Source: Clostridium sp. (GTDB lineage Bacteria; Bacillota; Clostridia; Lachnospirales; Lachnospiraceae). Taken from it: 64,000 nt of DNA. Each line of letters begins with the position of its first letter. Position 1 is the stretch's first letter. The stretch covers positions 76,636 through 140,635 of the forward strand of contig JAGZZT010000006.1 of NCBI GenBank assembly GCA_018377235.1. Reading direction: 5' to 3'. Positions 7,052 to 15,314 of the stretch are shown piece by piece. Both the position numbers and the translations under genes were made by a program. The notes under the pieces were generated by a model. That model saw only the letters and a list, made by a program, of their open reading frames with translations. It did no database searches and was not told where the DNA came from.

Positions 7052-8458
7052 CTATTCTTTTCCGCTCCAGCAGTAAGTGCAGAGTTTGCAGGGAGAAATT
7101 CCAATAGATTCCACCAGATCGTCAAGACGATGGAACTGAAGCGTAGTGAAATTTAGTTTTTTGCGGATTTCTTCTACCATTTCCTTATAGTTTGTACTGT
7201 CTGGATTTGCATAATCGGCTAACAGCTCTTCAGATACATGTTCGCCTTCCCGTTCTCTGATAATCCGCCTGGTAATCAGATCCATCTCAGAATTAGACCG
7301 TGAGAAGTTCAGATACTTACATCCGAACATTAAAGGCGGGCAGGCCGGCCGGATATGAACCGCTTTGGCACCGCTTTCATATAAGAATTCTGTGGTTTCA
7401 CCCAGCTGCGTTCCGCGGACAATAGAATCATCGATTAAAAGCAGGCTTTTATTGCGGATCAAAGTGTCCACTGGGATCAGCTTCATGCGTGCGATCAGAC
7501 TTCTCTGATTTTGGTTGGCAGGCATGAAAGAACGGGGCCAGGTAGGTGTATATTTAATAAACGGACGGGCGAAAGGAATGCCGGATTCGTTTGCATATCC
7601 TACTGCGTGGGCAATACCGGAATCTGGAATGCCGGCCACCAGGTCTGCATCGGAGTGATCCCGCTTGGCCAGCATTTTTCCGCAGGCATAACGCATGGCT
7701 TCGACATTGACACCCTCGTAGGTGGAAGTAGGGTAGCCGTAATAAACCCACAGGAAGGAACAGATCTTCATCTCTTCCCTGGGCTTACTTAAAATTTCAA
7801 AGCCCTCGGGTGTCATAAAGACGATCTCGCCAGGTCCCAGTTCATGACAGTCCTTGTATCCCAGATTAATGTAGGCGAAGCTTTCAAAGGAAACGCAGTA
7901 AGCTCCCTCTTTCTTTCCAATCATGGCAGGAGTGCGGCCTAACCGATCTCTGGAAACATAAATTCCCTCTGGAGTCAGGATGAGGATGCTCATGGAACCT
8001 TTGATCCGTTCCTGAGCATAGAGAAGTCCATCTACAATTGATTCTTTCTGATTGATAATAGCAGCAACCAGCTCAGTCGCATTGATTTTTCCGCCGCTCA
8101 TTTCCAGAAAGTGGATGTGGCCCTTTTCGTAAGCCTCCTTAACTAATTCCTTTTCATTGGAAATTTTTCCCACCGCGGTAATAGCGTAGCTGCCCAGATG
8201 AGATTGGATTAAAAGCGGCTGAGGATCCATGTCGGAAATACATCCAATTCCCATATTTCCTGTCAGCTCATCTACATCTCGCTCAAATTTTGTACGAAAC
8301 GGGGAATTTTCGATATTGTGGATAGAACGATTGAAGCCGTCCGGTCCGTAAACCGCCATACCGCCCCTCCTCGTTCCTAAATGAGAATGGTAGTCCACTC
8401 CAAAGAATAAATCTAAAGTGCAGTTTGTTTTTGAGGTTACACCAAAAAATCCGCCCAT
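7052..8458 (-). CDS. Amidophosphoribosyltransferase paralogue (PurF-like) with degenerate glutaminase site
   Basis: PurF family protein, 468 residues. In normal PurF the mature N-terminus is the catalytic Cys of the glutaminase domain (CGxFG); here the start reads MGGFFGV, so the nucleophile is Gly, and no Cys codon lies at or just before it. Other glutamine-site positions also look lost: the HVRY arginine region reads GIGCISDMD, and the HNGN loop reads TAVGKIS. The phosphoribosyltransferase half is intact, with the PRPP loop LIDDSIVRGTQ at 341-351. Cysteines at 233, 380, 457 and 460 match the [4Fe-4S] ligands of Bacillus-type PurF. It may use free ammonia, pair with a separate glutaminase or serve in regulation; this is inference. 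Ribosome site GGAAGGA precedes the start. Confidence 0.85.
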   Translation of the reverse strand: MGGFFGVTSKTNCTLDLFFGVDYHSHLGTRRGGMAVYGPDGFNRSIHNIENSPFRTKFERDVDELTGNMGIGCISDMDPQPLLIQSHLGSYAITAVGKISNEKELVKEAYEKGHIHFLEMSGGKINATELVAAIINQKESIVDGLLYAQERIKGSMSILILTPEGIYVSRDRLGRTPAMIGKKEGAYCVSFESFAYINLGYKDCHELGPGEIVFMTPEGFEILSKPREEMKICSFLWVYYGYPTSTYEGVNVEAMRYACGKMLAKRDHSDADLVAGIPDSGIAHAVGYANESGIPFARPFIKYTPTWPRSFMPANQNQRSLIARMKLIPVDTLIRNKSLLLIDDSIVRGTQLGETTEFLYESGAKAVHIRPACPPLMFGCKYLNFSRSNSEMDLITRRIIREREGEHVSEELLADYANPDSTNYKEMVEEIRKKLNFTTLQFHRLDDLVESIGISPCKLCTYCWSGKE

Positions 8459-8532
8459 TTTTTCCTTCCTTTCAGTCGTAACGATCTGTGATTGATTGTA
8501 ATTTTATCTGCCCGAAGGCACAAATCAATTCT

Positions 8533-8562
8533 ATCTTAGCATATATAAGGTAAAGAGGACAA
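8533..8562 (-). promoter_or_regulatory. Probable promoter of the PurF-like gene
   Basis: Minus-strand TTGTCC (8562-8557), 18 bases, TAAGAT (8538-8533), the latter preceded by TGC as an extended -10. A TGCC-TTCG-GGCA tetraloop hairpin lies in the leader at 8509-8520. Confidence 0.5.
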
Positions 8563-8624
8563 TAGGATTTATTTATTAAAAATTTTAATAAGAAATGGGC
8601 GGTTTTCTGATAAAAAATCAGTGT

Positions 8625-9422
8625 TTAGCGGCGGTGCTCTCCGCAGCTGTGCTCTTCGCAGTTATGTTCTCCGCAGCCGTGCTCTCCGCAGGCATGACCT
8701 TCACCATGGTGTTCGTCGTGGTGACTGCACCTGACATCCGGCTGGAAGGCAAGAGTTCCGTTTAAAAATGCCGCAGCTGCTTCATCTGCGCTGCCGGATA
8801 CTCCCCCATACAGCTCGATGCCGACTGCTGCCAGCGCATCTTTCGCGCCCTGTCCGATTCCTCCGCAAATCAAAACATCGGCATTCAGGGCATGGAGGAT
8901 TCCAGCTAACGCTCCGTGACCTTGTCCATTTGTATTGACAATTTCAGATTTTGTAACAGCTCCTTTTTCAGTATCATAAATTTTAAATTGTTCTGTGTGG
9001 CCGAAATGCTGAAAAATCTGGCCATTGTCATAGGTAACTGCAATTCTCATAGTATGTGCTCCCTTCTTTTTTTCATATTTCTGATGATACATGCGTTTAA
9101 AACAGCCGTCAAAGCTGCAGCCTTCCCGGCCGTCGCAAAGACGGTAATCTCCTCCCGCGATACGGAGAGGACGTCCCTCCACCAGGGCGAGAGCCAGCTT
9201 TTTTCTGGCGCTCTCATAAATCCGCTGGACAGTAGTTCTGGCGACTTCCATCCATTGGCTGCATTCCTGCTGAGACAGACATTCCAGATCCATAAGGCGG
9301 ATGGTTTCATATTCGTCTACAGTCAGGGTAACAGGCGTCCTTAGTTCACCTTCCTGAACCGGAAAAAATTCAAGAGAGGGAGGAAAATGACACACGCGCC
9401 TGCACTTGGTCGGTCTCGGCAT
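8625..9422 (-). CDS. DUF134 - NifX/NifB-type domain fusion with His/Cys-rich tail
   Basis: Fusion of 265 residues. Residues 1-115 are a DUF134 HTH (start MPRPTKCRRVCHFP, then VTLTVDEYETIRLMDLE, sigma-region-4-like QQECSQWMEVARTTVQRIYE, and Cys at 96, 102 and 107). Residues 125-228 are a dinitrogenase iron-molybdenum-cofactor-type domain (MRIAVTYDNGQIFQHFGH, later LICGGIGQGA). Residues 230-265 repeat GEHxC-like units rich in His and Cys, probably binding metal. The start at 9422 was preferred over the upstream open frame because AGGAGGA precedes it and the family begins MPRP. An internal ATG at 9050 with its own AAGGGAG site opens the NifX half. It may be a metal- or redox-responsive regulator; no nitrogenase genes are nearby. 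Confidence 0.85.
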   Translation of the reverse strand: MPRPTKCRRVCHFPPSLEFFPVQEGELRTPVTLTVDEYETIRLMDLECLSQQECSQWMEVARTTVQRIYESARKKLALALVEGRPLRIAGGDYRLCDGREGCSFDGCFKRMYHQKYEKKKGAHTMRIAVTYDNGQIFQHFGHTEQFKIYDTEKGAVTKSEIVNTNGQGHGALAGILHALNADVLICGGIGQGAKDALAAVGIELYGGVSGSADEAAAAFLNGTLAFQPDVRCSHHDEHHGEGHACGEHGCGEHNCEEHSCGEHRR

Positions 9423-9483
9423 AAAGATTCCTCCTAGCTTCAGATATATCAGTAAATAAGCTGATATCGACAGTTCTGTTTTT

Positions 9484-9512
9484 AGTATAGGACATAAATG
9501 GGCATATGTCAA
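9484..9512 (-). promoter_or_regulatory. Strong promoter of the DUF134-NifX gene
   Basis: Minus-strand TTGACA (9512-9507), 17 bases, TATACT (9489-9484), a near-consensus vegetative promoter about 60 bases before the start codon. Confidence 0.85.
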
Positions 9513-9531
9513 TTACTGTTTTGGACATATG
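9491..9531. promoter_or_regulatory. Three GACATA half-sites over the promoter (operator)
   Basis: Half-sites GACATA (9491-9496), TATGTC (9505-9510) and GACATATG (9524-9531). The first two form an inverted repeat lying between the -35 and -10 of the minus promoter, with part inside the -35 itself. This placement suits repression, possibly autoregulation by the DUF134 protein. Confidence 0.6.
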
Positions 9532-9564
9532 ACTAAAACTAGGAAAATTGTCAGGAAAACTTAA

Positions 9565-9593
9565 TTGTATTCCACTGATGAAACAGGTATAAT
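9565..9593 (+). promoter_or_regulatory. Promoter of the polysaccharide deacetylase gene
   Basis: TTGTAT (9565-9570), 17 bases, TATAAT (9588-9593), 47 bases before the start codon. Confidence 0.75.
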
Positions 9594-9640
9594 GGACTTA
9601 GTGAGAAAAATAGATATGAGAAAGAGGGGAGCGATGTGAA

Positions 9641-10672
9641 ATGGCAGTGAGAAGAACTACATTAAATGGGAAAAAAGCGGCAGAGCAGATAAGACACAGC
9701 GCAGAATGGATGCAGAAACAGGCAGGAAAGGGGCTGGCGCTCTTCCTTTGTCTGGGGCTTTTATCAGCAGGCGGGATAACTGCCTATGCAGACGGGCCGT
9801 CCGGCCCGGCATCTGATGGAGCGGCTGTATCGGCAGAGGCCGCGAAGGAAGGACAGGCAGAAGGACCAGGAAAGGGCTTGATATCTGAGGAAGCAGGACA
9901 GACAGAAACAGACAGGGATCAGCAGGAAAATTCTTCTGAAGGCCAGACGGGTACAGAGAATCAGGCGTCCGGTGCAGAAAGCCAGGATACAGGCACAGAG
10001 GAACAGGCAGAAGGGGAAAAGACAGAGGACGGACGTATTATGAGCGGAGGACGGCTCATTGATCCATCTAAGCCAATGATTGCACTTACCTATGATGATG
10101 GTCCCTACGCCCCGGTAGGAAACCGGATTATGGACTGTATAGAGCGGTACAATGGCCGGGCTACCTTTTTTGTAGTAGGAAACCGTGCAGGTTCCTATCA
10201 GGATGAGCTGCGCAGAATGCAGACATCAGGCCACGAGATTGGAAATCACAGCTACAGCCATAAATACCTTCAAAAGCTGGGAGCGGCAGATATAAGAAAA
10301 GAAATTGAGATGGGAAATCAGGCAATAGCCGCTGTGACGGGAGTCTCTCCGGCTTTGGTACGTCTGCCGGGAGGCGGCAGCAATTCCACTGTTCTTGCTA
10401 ATATTCATCAGCCGATTATCTTGTGGAATGTGGATACAAGAGACTGGGCTACTAAGAATGCAGATCAGACAGTAGCGGCAGTGCTGGGAAAGGTAAAGGA
10501 CGGAGATATTGTGCTGATGCATGAGCTGTATAAATCCACAGCTGATGCCACAGACCGTATTGTTCCAGCTCTGGCAGAGCAGGGCTTCCAGCTGGTGACT
10601 GTCAGCGAACTGATACGTTTTCGAGGAGGAGCTGCGCCTGGAACGCTCTATTATAAATTTCCGCCGAAATAA
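9641..10672 (+). CDS. Secreted polysaccharide deacetylase (NodB homology)
   Basis: Carbohydrate esterase family 4 protein of 343 residues, acting outside the membrane. A long charged N-region is followed by a hydrophobic core (GLALFLCLGLLSAGGITAYA, ending near residue 50), so it is a signal peptide or anchor. Residues 55-135 are a Gln/Glu/Gly/Thr-rich disordered linker. The NodB domain shows TYDDGP near 149 (metal Asp), IGNHSYSHKYL (metal His pair), RLPGGGSN, WNVDTRDWA and IVLMHE. The family removes N- or O-acetyl groups from peptidoglycan or other GlcNAc polymers; here peptidoglycan is the likely target but is not proven. It has its own promoter and terminator. Confidence 0.92.
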   Translation: MAVRRTTLNGKKAAEQIRHSAEWMQKQAGKGLALFLCLGLLSAGGITAYADGPSGPASDGAAVSAEAAKEGQAEGPGKGLISEEAGQTETDRDQQENSSEGQTGTENQASGAESQDTGTEEQAEGEKTEDGRIMSGGRLIDPSKPMIALTYDDGPYAPVGNRIMDCIERYNGRATFFVVGNRAGSYQDELRRMQTSGHEIGNHSYSHKYLQKLGAADIRKEIEMGNQAIAAVTGVSPALVRLPGGGSNSTVLANIHQPIILWNVDTRDWATKNADQTVAAVLGKVKDGDIVLMHELYKSTADATDRIVPALAEQGFQLVTVSELIRFRGGAAPGTLYYKFPPK

Positions 10673-10676
10673 ACGT

Positions 10677-10732
10677 GAGCTGTTCCACTGATGCCGGCTG
10701 CGGCCGGTCTGCATCAGCGGAACAGCTCTTTT
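10677..10732. terminator. Terminator shared by the deacetylase and DUF2726 genes
   Basis: GAGCTGTTCC-A-CTGATGC (10677-10694) pairs with GCATCAG-C-GGAACAGCTC (from 10711), followed by TTTT. The 3' arm overlaps the last codons of the convergent DUF2726 gene. Confidence 0.8.
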
Positions 10733-11169
10733 ACGGCCTGTTCGTTAAAATAACGGATGCGCCGCAGCGGGATTTTAGCAGCCTTAAAGGCCTGATCCTT
10801 AAATAGATCCCGTTTTTTTGCATCTGTGGTGTCGTGGCTGCTGTCATCCAGTTCAACGGCAAACAGAACCCGAAGATTTTTATCGCAGATGACGAAATCT
10901 ACATGTTTTTGGGAAATTTTCCTGAAATACTGGAGATAATTTTTTTGAATAGTTACCTCCATTAAATCTTTCAGACCTACTTTGGGGCAGATTAAAAGGT
11001 CTCTGGCATCAGCTTCTTTTTTCAAGAGACGATAGAAAGCATATTCTCTTTTGGTCAGAAGAGGCTTGGCTTCATAGGGAAGGCGCTTTTTTCTGAAAAA
11101 GATAAACATAAGGAGAATGGAAAGGGCGATAAGGACTCCTGCCATAGAAAGAAAAGTTGAAAAGGTCAT
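10714..11169 (-). CDS. DUF2726 domain-containing membrane-anchored protein
   Basis: Protein of 151 residues. One N-terminal membrane helix (residues 5-25, FLSMAGVLIALSILLMFIFF) is followed by basic residues, placing the rest in the cytoplasm. The body matches DUF2726: LLTKREYAFYRLL, then VDFVICDKNLRVLFAVELDD, a PD-(D/E)xK-like core that suggests a nuclease-type fold, and a late RRIRYF. Function is unknown. The upstream part of the open frame was rejected because the ATG at 11169 has GAAGGAG 9 bases before it and starts directly before the membrane helix. Confidence 0.8.
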   Translation of the reverse strand: MTFSTFLSMAGVLIALSILLMFIFFRKKRLPYEAKPLLTKREYAFYRLLKKEADARDLLICPKVGLKDLMEVTIQKNYLQYFRKISQKHVDFVICDKNLRVLFAVELDDSSHDTTDAKKRDLFKDQAFKAAKIPLRRIRYFNEQAVKELFR

Positions 11170-11248
11170 AGTATTATCTCCTTCTTTTGTAAAGTGTGAG
11201 TCAGCGCGGACTGGGCAGTATAGCGCGGACTGTATAAATATGTCAGAT

Positions 11249-11257
11249 ATTATATCA
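11249..11257 (-). promoter_or_regulatory. Extended -10 promoter of the DUF2726 gene
   Basis: Minus-strand TG-A-TATAAT with no good -35. Downstream in the leader AGCGCGGACTG is repeated at 11203-11213 and 11222-11232 (19-base period), of unknown meaning. Confidence 0.45.
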
Positions 11258-11371
11258 CATGTTTTTAGATGACAGAAGATGGAGTTAAGGAGAGAGGGAT
11301 TCCGGCTGCTGTCTGTATACACCGCCCTGTCCGCCTGAATATCCTGATAAAAAAGGAATAAGGAAAACAGA

Positions 11372-12262
11372 ATGGATCAGGCAAAGAATTGGATTCACTG
11401 CGACGGAGCATATCGGCTTGGCCTGACGGGAAAACATGTGGGAGTAGCAGTCCTGGATACGGGGATTTTTCTCCACCGGGATTTTGAGGATAGAGTGGTT
11501 TCTTTTTCGGATTTTGTCAGGCACAGAAGAGATCCCTACGATGACAATGGCCATGGAACGCATATCGCGGGAATTATCGGAGGAGCCGGTCTGGAGTCAG
11601 GAGGACGGTATCATGGAGTAGCGCCAGAATGCAGCCTCCTCTGCCTGAAGGTGCTGGATCACAAAGGAAATGGATATGCTTCCGATGTTCTGACAGGTTT
11701 AAAGTGGATTCGGGAACACAAAGAGGAGTTTGGCATACGGATTGTAAACATATCAGTAGGCTCCTTTAATAAAAAGGGAATGAATGAGAATTCAGCTCTC
11801 GTAAAAGGGGTTGACGCTGCCTGGGACGCAGGGCTTGTGGTAGTGGTAGCGGCAGGAAACAATGGTCCGGGGCGTTATACGATCACTACGCCCGGAATCA
11901 GCAGAAAGGTTATTACAGTGGGCTGTTCAGATGATTACAAGGAGGTAGATGTGGCCGGGAGCAGGATGATAGATTATTCTGGAAGAGGACCTACCAGCGC
12001 CTGTGTGCTGAAGCCGGATATTGTAGCGCCGGGCTCCCACATTATCAGCTGCGCAAATCGGAAAGGATGCTATACAGATAAGAGCGGCACATCCATGTCT
12101 ACGCCTCTGGTGTCAGGAGCAATTGCCCTGCTTTTAGAAAAGTATCCGGATATGACGAATTTAGAGGTAAAGCTTCGCCTGAGAGAGCGGGCGGTAGATC
12201 TGGGACTTCCCCGGAATCAGCAGGGCTGGGGGCTTCTGGACGTAGGACGTTTAGTGGAATAG
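11372..12262 (+). CDS. S8 family serine peptidase (intracellular subtilase)
   Basis: Subtilisin-like protease of 296 residues. The triad is complete: Asp in VAVLDTGIF (about residue 30), His in DDNGHGTHIAG (about 62) and Ser in KSGTSMSTPLVSG (about 235), with the oxyanion-hole Asn in VVAAGNNGPG. There is no signal peptide and no obvious inhibitor propeptide, so it resembles intracellular AprX/Isp-type subtilases. The ribosome site is modest (AAGGAA, 6-8 bases). It lies 20 bases before the MBL-fold gene and is probably cotranscribed with it. Substrates are unknown; no inhibitor gene is adjacent. Confidence 0.92.
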   Translation: MDQAKNWIHCDGAYRLGLTGKHVGVAVLDTGIFLHRDFEDRVVSFSDFVRHRRDPYDDNGHGTHIAGIIGGAGLESGGRYHGVAPECSLLCLKVLDHKGNGYASDVLTGLKWIREHKEEFGIRIVNISVGSFNKKGMNENSALVKGVDAAWDAGLVVVVAAGNNGPGRYTITTPGISRKVITVGCSDDYKEVDVAGSRMIDYSGRGPTSACVLKPDIVAPGSHIISCANRKGCYTDKSGTSMSTPLVSGAIALLLEKYPDMTNLEVKLRLRERAVDLGLPRNQQGWGLLDVGRLVE

Positions 12263-12282
12263 GAAAAAGAGAGGGAGAACAT

Positions 12283-13101
12283 ATGAAATTTGCAGTACTG
12301 AATGAAAATACAGCTGGAAAAAGAGGCTTTCTGGCGGAGCATGGACTTTCTGTTTTGATTTTTCATGAGGGAAGAAAACTGCTGTTTGACACTGGACAGA
12401 CAGACGTTTTTCTGCATAATGCAGAGAGAGTGGGAGAGACACTGTCAGATTTAGATGGCATTATCCTGAGTCACGGCCATTTCGACCATTGCGGAGGGCT
12501 GGAATATCTGGCAGAGCGGCATGCGCTGCCACCTGTCTATGTACGAAAAAATGCTTTTTTAAATAAGCAGGCAGTCAACAGCGACAAGAAGACCTACCGG
12601 GTGATCGGGATTCCATGGAAGCAGGAACTCATCAGGGGCGCAGAGATTCTGACAGAGGATAAGCAGGAAATTTTTCCAGGAGTGTGGGTGCTGGGAAATG
12701 TACCTTATACTGTGCCGTTTGAGAAGAGACCGGAACTCTTTTTTATTGACAGGGATGGAGAGAAGCAGCCAGATTATATGGAGGATGAACAGCTGCTTGT
12801 GATAGACACAGAAAAAGGACTGTGCGTATTTGCCGGATGCTGTCATGCAGGTATTGTGAACTGCTTATCCTATGTGAAAAACTCCTTTCCAGGCAGGCCG
12901 GTTTACAGCGTTCTGGCAGGCATGCATTTGTCAGCAGCAGGAGACGAAAGAATCGATCAGACCATTGAGGCTTTGAAGGCAATGGAGATTCCTGTTCTGA
13001 TGCCGGTACACTGCACGGGAATTTATGGAATTGGGAAAATGAAGACAGTTCTAAAGGACAGATGCAGGATTATTGAGACAGGAGCAGTTCTGGAACTATA
13101 A
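12283..13101 (+). CDS. MBL-fold metallo-hydrolase
   Basis: Metallo-beta-lactamase-superfamily protein of 272 residues. The zinc motif is LSHGHFDHCGGLEYL (HxHxDH) near residue 63, with LLFDTGQ before it, FAGCCHAGIVNC near 187 and a final HCTG near 245. This arrangement resembles COG1237-type proteins, often annotated as dihydropterin-related phosphate synthases, but the substrate is not readable. It is cytosolic and follows the subtilase gene by 20 bases. Ribosome site GAGGGAG lies 6-7 bases upstream. Confidence 0.88.
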   Translation: MKFAVLNENTAGKRGFLAEHGLSVLIFHEGRKLLFDTGQTDVFLHNAERVGETLSDLDGIILSHGHFDHCGGLEYLAERHALPPVYVRKNAFLNKQAVNSDKKTYRVIGIPWKQELIRGAEILTEDKQEIFPGVWVLGNVPYTVPFEKRPELFFIDRDGEKQPDYMEDEQLLVIDTEKGLCVFAGCCHAGIVNCLSYVKNSFPGRPVYSVLAGMHLSAAGDERIDQTIEALKAMEIPVLMPVHCTGIYGIGKMKTVLKDRCRIIETGAVLEL

Positions 13102-13122
13102 GAGAGACTTTCAGAAATAAAT

Positions 13123-13168
13123 AAGGAAGCGTTCCGCGCCGATAAAAGCTGCGGTGCGCTTCCTTTTG
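13123..13168. terminator. Bidirectional terminator, MBL / ktrA
   Basis: AAGGAAGCG-TT-CCGC pairs with GCGG-TG-CGCTTCCTT followed by TTTT on the plus strand; A-rich flank on the other side; convergent genes. Confidence 0.75.
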
Positions 13169-13177
13169 TATACTGCC

Positions 13178-13831
13178 TTATTTAACGGTAGAGAGAAATT
13201 TTTTGATATCCGTATTAGCGCCCAGAATTACCAGTGTCTCATTCCCTATGAAAACGTAATCTGCGCCTGGAAGTGTATGCAGTTCCTTTCCTATCTTTAC
13301 AGCCAGAATGGAGATATGGTATTTGCTTCGCACGTTAATTTGGACAATACTTTTTTCTACCCAGCTGGAGGGAACGGGAACCTCATAGATAGAGTGATCC
13401 GGAGTCAGTTCAATGTAGTCGAAAATATTATCAGAACTGTATCGGACAGCGGATCGGATAGCCATTTCTTTTTCCGGATACACTACGCGATCCGCGCCGT
13501 TTCGGAGCAGGAACTTGGCATGGATATCGCGGTTGGCGCGGGAGAGGACAAACTTGGCGCCCAGATCCTTTAAGAGCGCCGTGGTTTCGAGAGAACTCTG
13601 AAAATTGTCTCCAATGGCTACGATGCATAAATCAAAATTTCTGACGCCGATGGAGGACATGTACTGTTCATTAGTACAGTCTCCAATCTGAGCGCTGGTA
13701 ACATAAGGAAGGATGGCGTTGATCCTCTCTTCTGAAATATCAATTGCCATGACCTCGTGCTTCAGCTCATGAAGCTTCATGGCCATAGTAGCGCCGAAAC
13801 GTCCCAGTCCAATCAAAAGAATTGATTTCAT
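13178..13831 (-). CDS. ktrA: Potassium uptake regulatory subunit KtrA (TrkA family)
   Basis: Cytoplasmic gating ring subunit of the Ktr potassium channel, 217 residues. RCK_N begins with the nucleotide-binding LLIGLGRFGATMAMKL and a strand-ending acidic residue in VMAIDIS; RCK_C covers roughly residues 135-217, the usual site for c-di-AMP in Firmicutes. The ring senses ATP/ADP and opens the KtrB pore. It lies 29 bases downstream of ktrB in the same operon. Start AGGAGGTATTCTATG is clear. Confidence 0.93.
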   Translation of the reverse strand: MKSILLIGLGRFGATMAMKLHELKHEVMAIDISEERINAILPYVTSAQIGDCTNEQYMSSIGVRNFDLCIVAIGDNFQSSLETTALLKDLGAKFVLSRANRDIHAKFLLRNGADRVVYPEKEMAIRSAVRYSSDNIFDYIELTPDHSIYEVPVPSSWVEKSIVQINVRSKYHISILAVKIGKELHTLPGADYVFIGNETLVILGANTDIKKFLSTVK

Positions 13832-13860
13832 AGAATACCTCCGTCTGCGTCTTCCAGTCT

Positions 13861-15207
13861 TTATCCCACCGTGATTCGTTCCTCAGGCAGGTGGAAGGGG
13901 AATTTTTTATGGTTTGTGAGAGCGTACAGCATGGTAAGCCCGCCGACTCGTCCAAAATACATCAAAAGAATCAGAATTATTTTTGAAAAAAGGCTTAGAT
14001 CTGCTGTAATGCCCAGGGAAAGTCCTACTGTGGCAATAGCAGAGGCCGCTTCAAAGGAGGACTCCATCAGTGTTACGCCGTCCGCCCAGGTGATAAGAAA
14101 GCTGGCCGCTAAAAACAGGCTCAGATACAATACCAGAATAGCGATAGCATTCCTCAGTATCTCATAAGGGATTCGCCTTTTATAGCAGTGGATGCCCTCT
14201 TGATTCTGAAATACAGAGCGGATACACAGGATAGCTACGGCAAAGGTAGTAGTCTTAATACCGCCGGCAGTGGAGCCTGGAGAACCTCCGATAATCATCA
14301 GCATAATAGTTAAAAGCTGAGCCTGGGTAGAAAGTCCGTCCAGGGGAACCGTATTAAAACCGGCTGTTCGGGGAGTAACTGACTGAAAAAAGGATGCATA
14401 GATCCGATCAGCCAGAGAATATCCCTCCCAGCGCTGCGGAGTAAACTCAAACAGAAAGAAGAGAACTGCAGGAATCAGGATCAGAAAAAAGGTAGAGGTG
14501 AGGACTACCTTCGTCTGAAGCCGGAATGCTCTGTGTGTTTTTATGTGCTGGATAACATCGTCCCATACAAAAAATCCAATGCCTCCAACTGCGATCAGAA
14601 GCATAACCGGAATGACAATCAGAGGATTGGAATGGTAGCTGGTGAGGGAAGAGCAAAGGCCTGAAGTGCCGCCCATCAGGTCAAAACCGGCGTTGCAGAA
14701 AGCAGAAATAGAGTGGAAAATGGAAAACCAGATTCCTTTCACAATGCCGAACTGGGGGCAGAACTGAACTGCCATAATAAACGCGCCTATCAGTTCCAGC
14801 ACCAGGGTGCCTTTAATAATAAAGTTCGTCATGCGGACAATACCGCCTACCTGCGGGGCTGAGATGGATTCCTGCATGACAAAGCGCTGTTTTAAGCCGA
14901 TTTTCCTGCCTGAAAGAATCGTAATGGCAATGGCCAAAGTAACGACTCCCATTCCTCCTATCTGTATTAGAAGAAGGATCACAGACTGGCCAAACACAGA
15001 CCAGTAGGTATAAGTATCGTGAATCACCAGGCCTGTTACACAGGTCGCGGAGGTAGCTGTAAAGAACGCGTCAATAAAAGGAGTGAACTCTCCGCTTTTT
15101 GACGAGACAGGCAGAGTCAGAAGAAGAGCCCCAGCAGTAATAATCAGAAAGAACCCGCCTAAAATAATTTTGGCGGGAGTCAATGCCCAAACACGATTGC
15201 TCAACAT
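13861..15207 (-). CDS. ktrB: Potassium uptake transmembrane subunit KtrB (TrkH family)
   Basis: Potassium/sodium channel-like integral membrane protein with about eight to ten membrane helices and four pore-loop repeats, each with a filter glycine (for example SATCVTGLV near residue 60 and FCNAGFDL mid-protein). The open frame extends to a TTG at 15273, but AAAGGAG lies 8 bases before the ATG at 15207, giving 448 residues, the family norm; 15207 was chosen. It forms a dimer on the KtrA ring. The leader carries a consensus promoter at 15286-15314. Confidence 0.92.
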   Translation of the reverse strand: MLSNRVWALTPAKIILGGFFLIITAGALLLTLPVSSKSGEFTPFIDAFFTATSATCVTGLVIHDTYTYWSVFGQSVILLLIQIGGMGVVTLAIAITILSGRKIGLKQRFVMQESISAPQVGGIVRMTNFIIKGTLVLELIGAFIMAVQFCPQFGIVKGIWFSIFHSISAFCNAGFDLMGGTSGLCSSLTSYHSNPLIVIPVMLLIAVGGIGFFVWDDVIQHIKTHRAFRLQTKVVLTSTFFLILIPAVLFFLFEFTPQRWEGYSLADRIYASFFQSVTPRTAGFNTVPLDGLSTQAQLLTIMLMIIGGSPGSTAGGIKTTTFAVAILCIRSVFQNQEGIHCYKRRIPYEILRNAIAILVLYLSLFLAASFLITWADGVTLMESSFEAASAIATVGLSLGITADLSLFSKIILILLMYFGRVGGLTMLYALTNHKKFPFHLPEERITVG

Positions 15208-15285
15208 TGCGAAAACTCCTTTGTACCATTGTGATATAGGTTTAAACAGTCCAGGTGACAATAAAAACCGCAATATAATATAACG

Positions 15286-15314
15286 ATTATATATAGAACA
15301 TAAGAGAATGTCAA
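15286..15314 (-). promoter_or_regulatory. ktrBA promoter
   Basis: Minus-strand TTGACA (15314-15309), 17 bases, TATAAT (15291-15286): full consensus. The leader to the KtrB start is about 70 bases. Confidence 0.88.
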
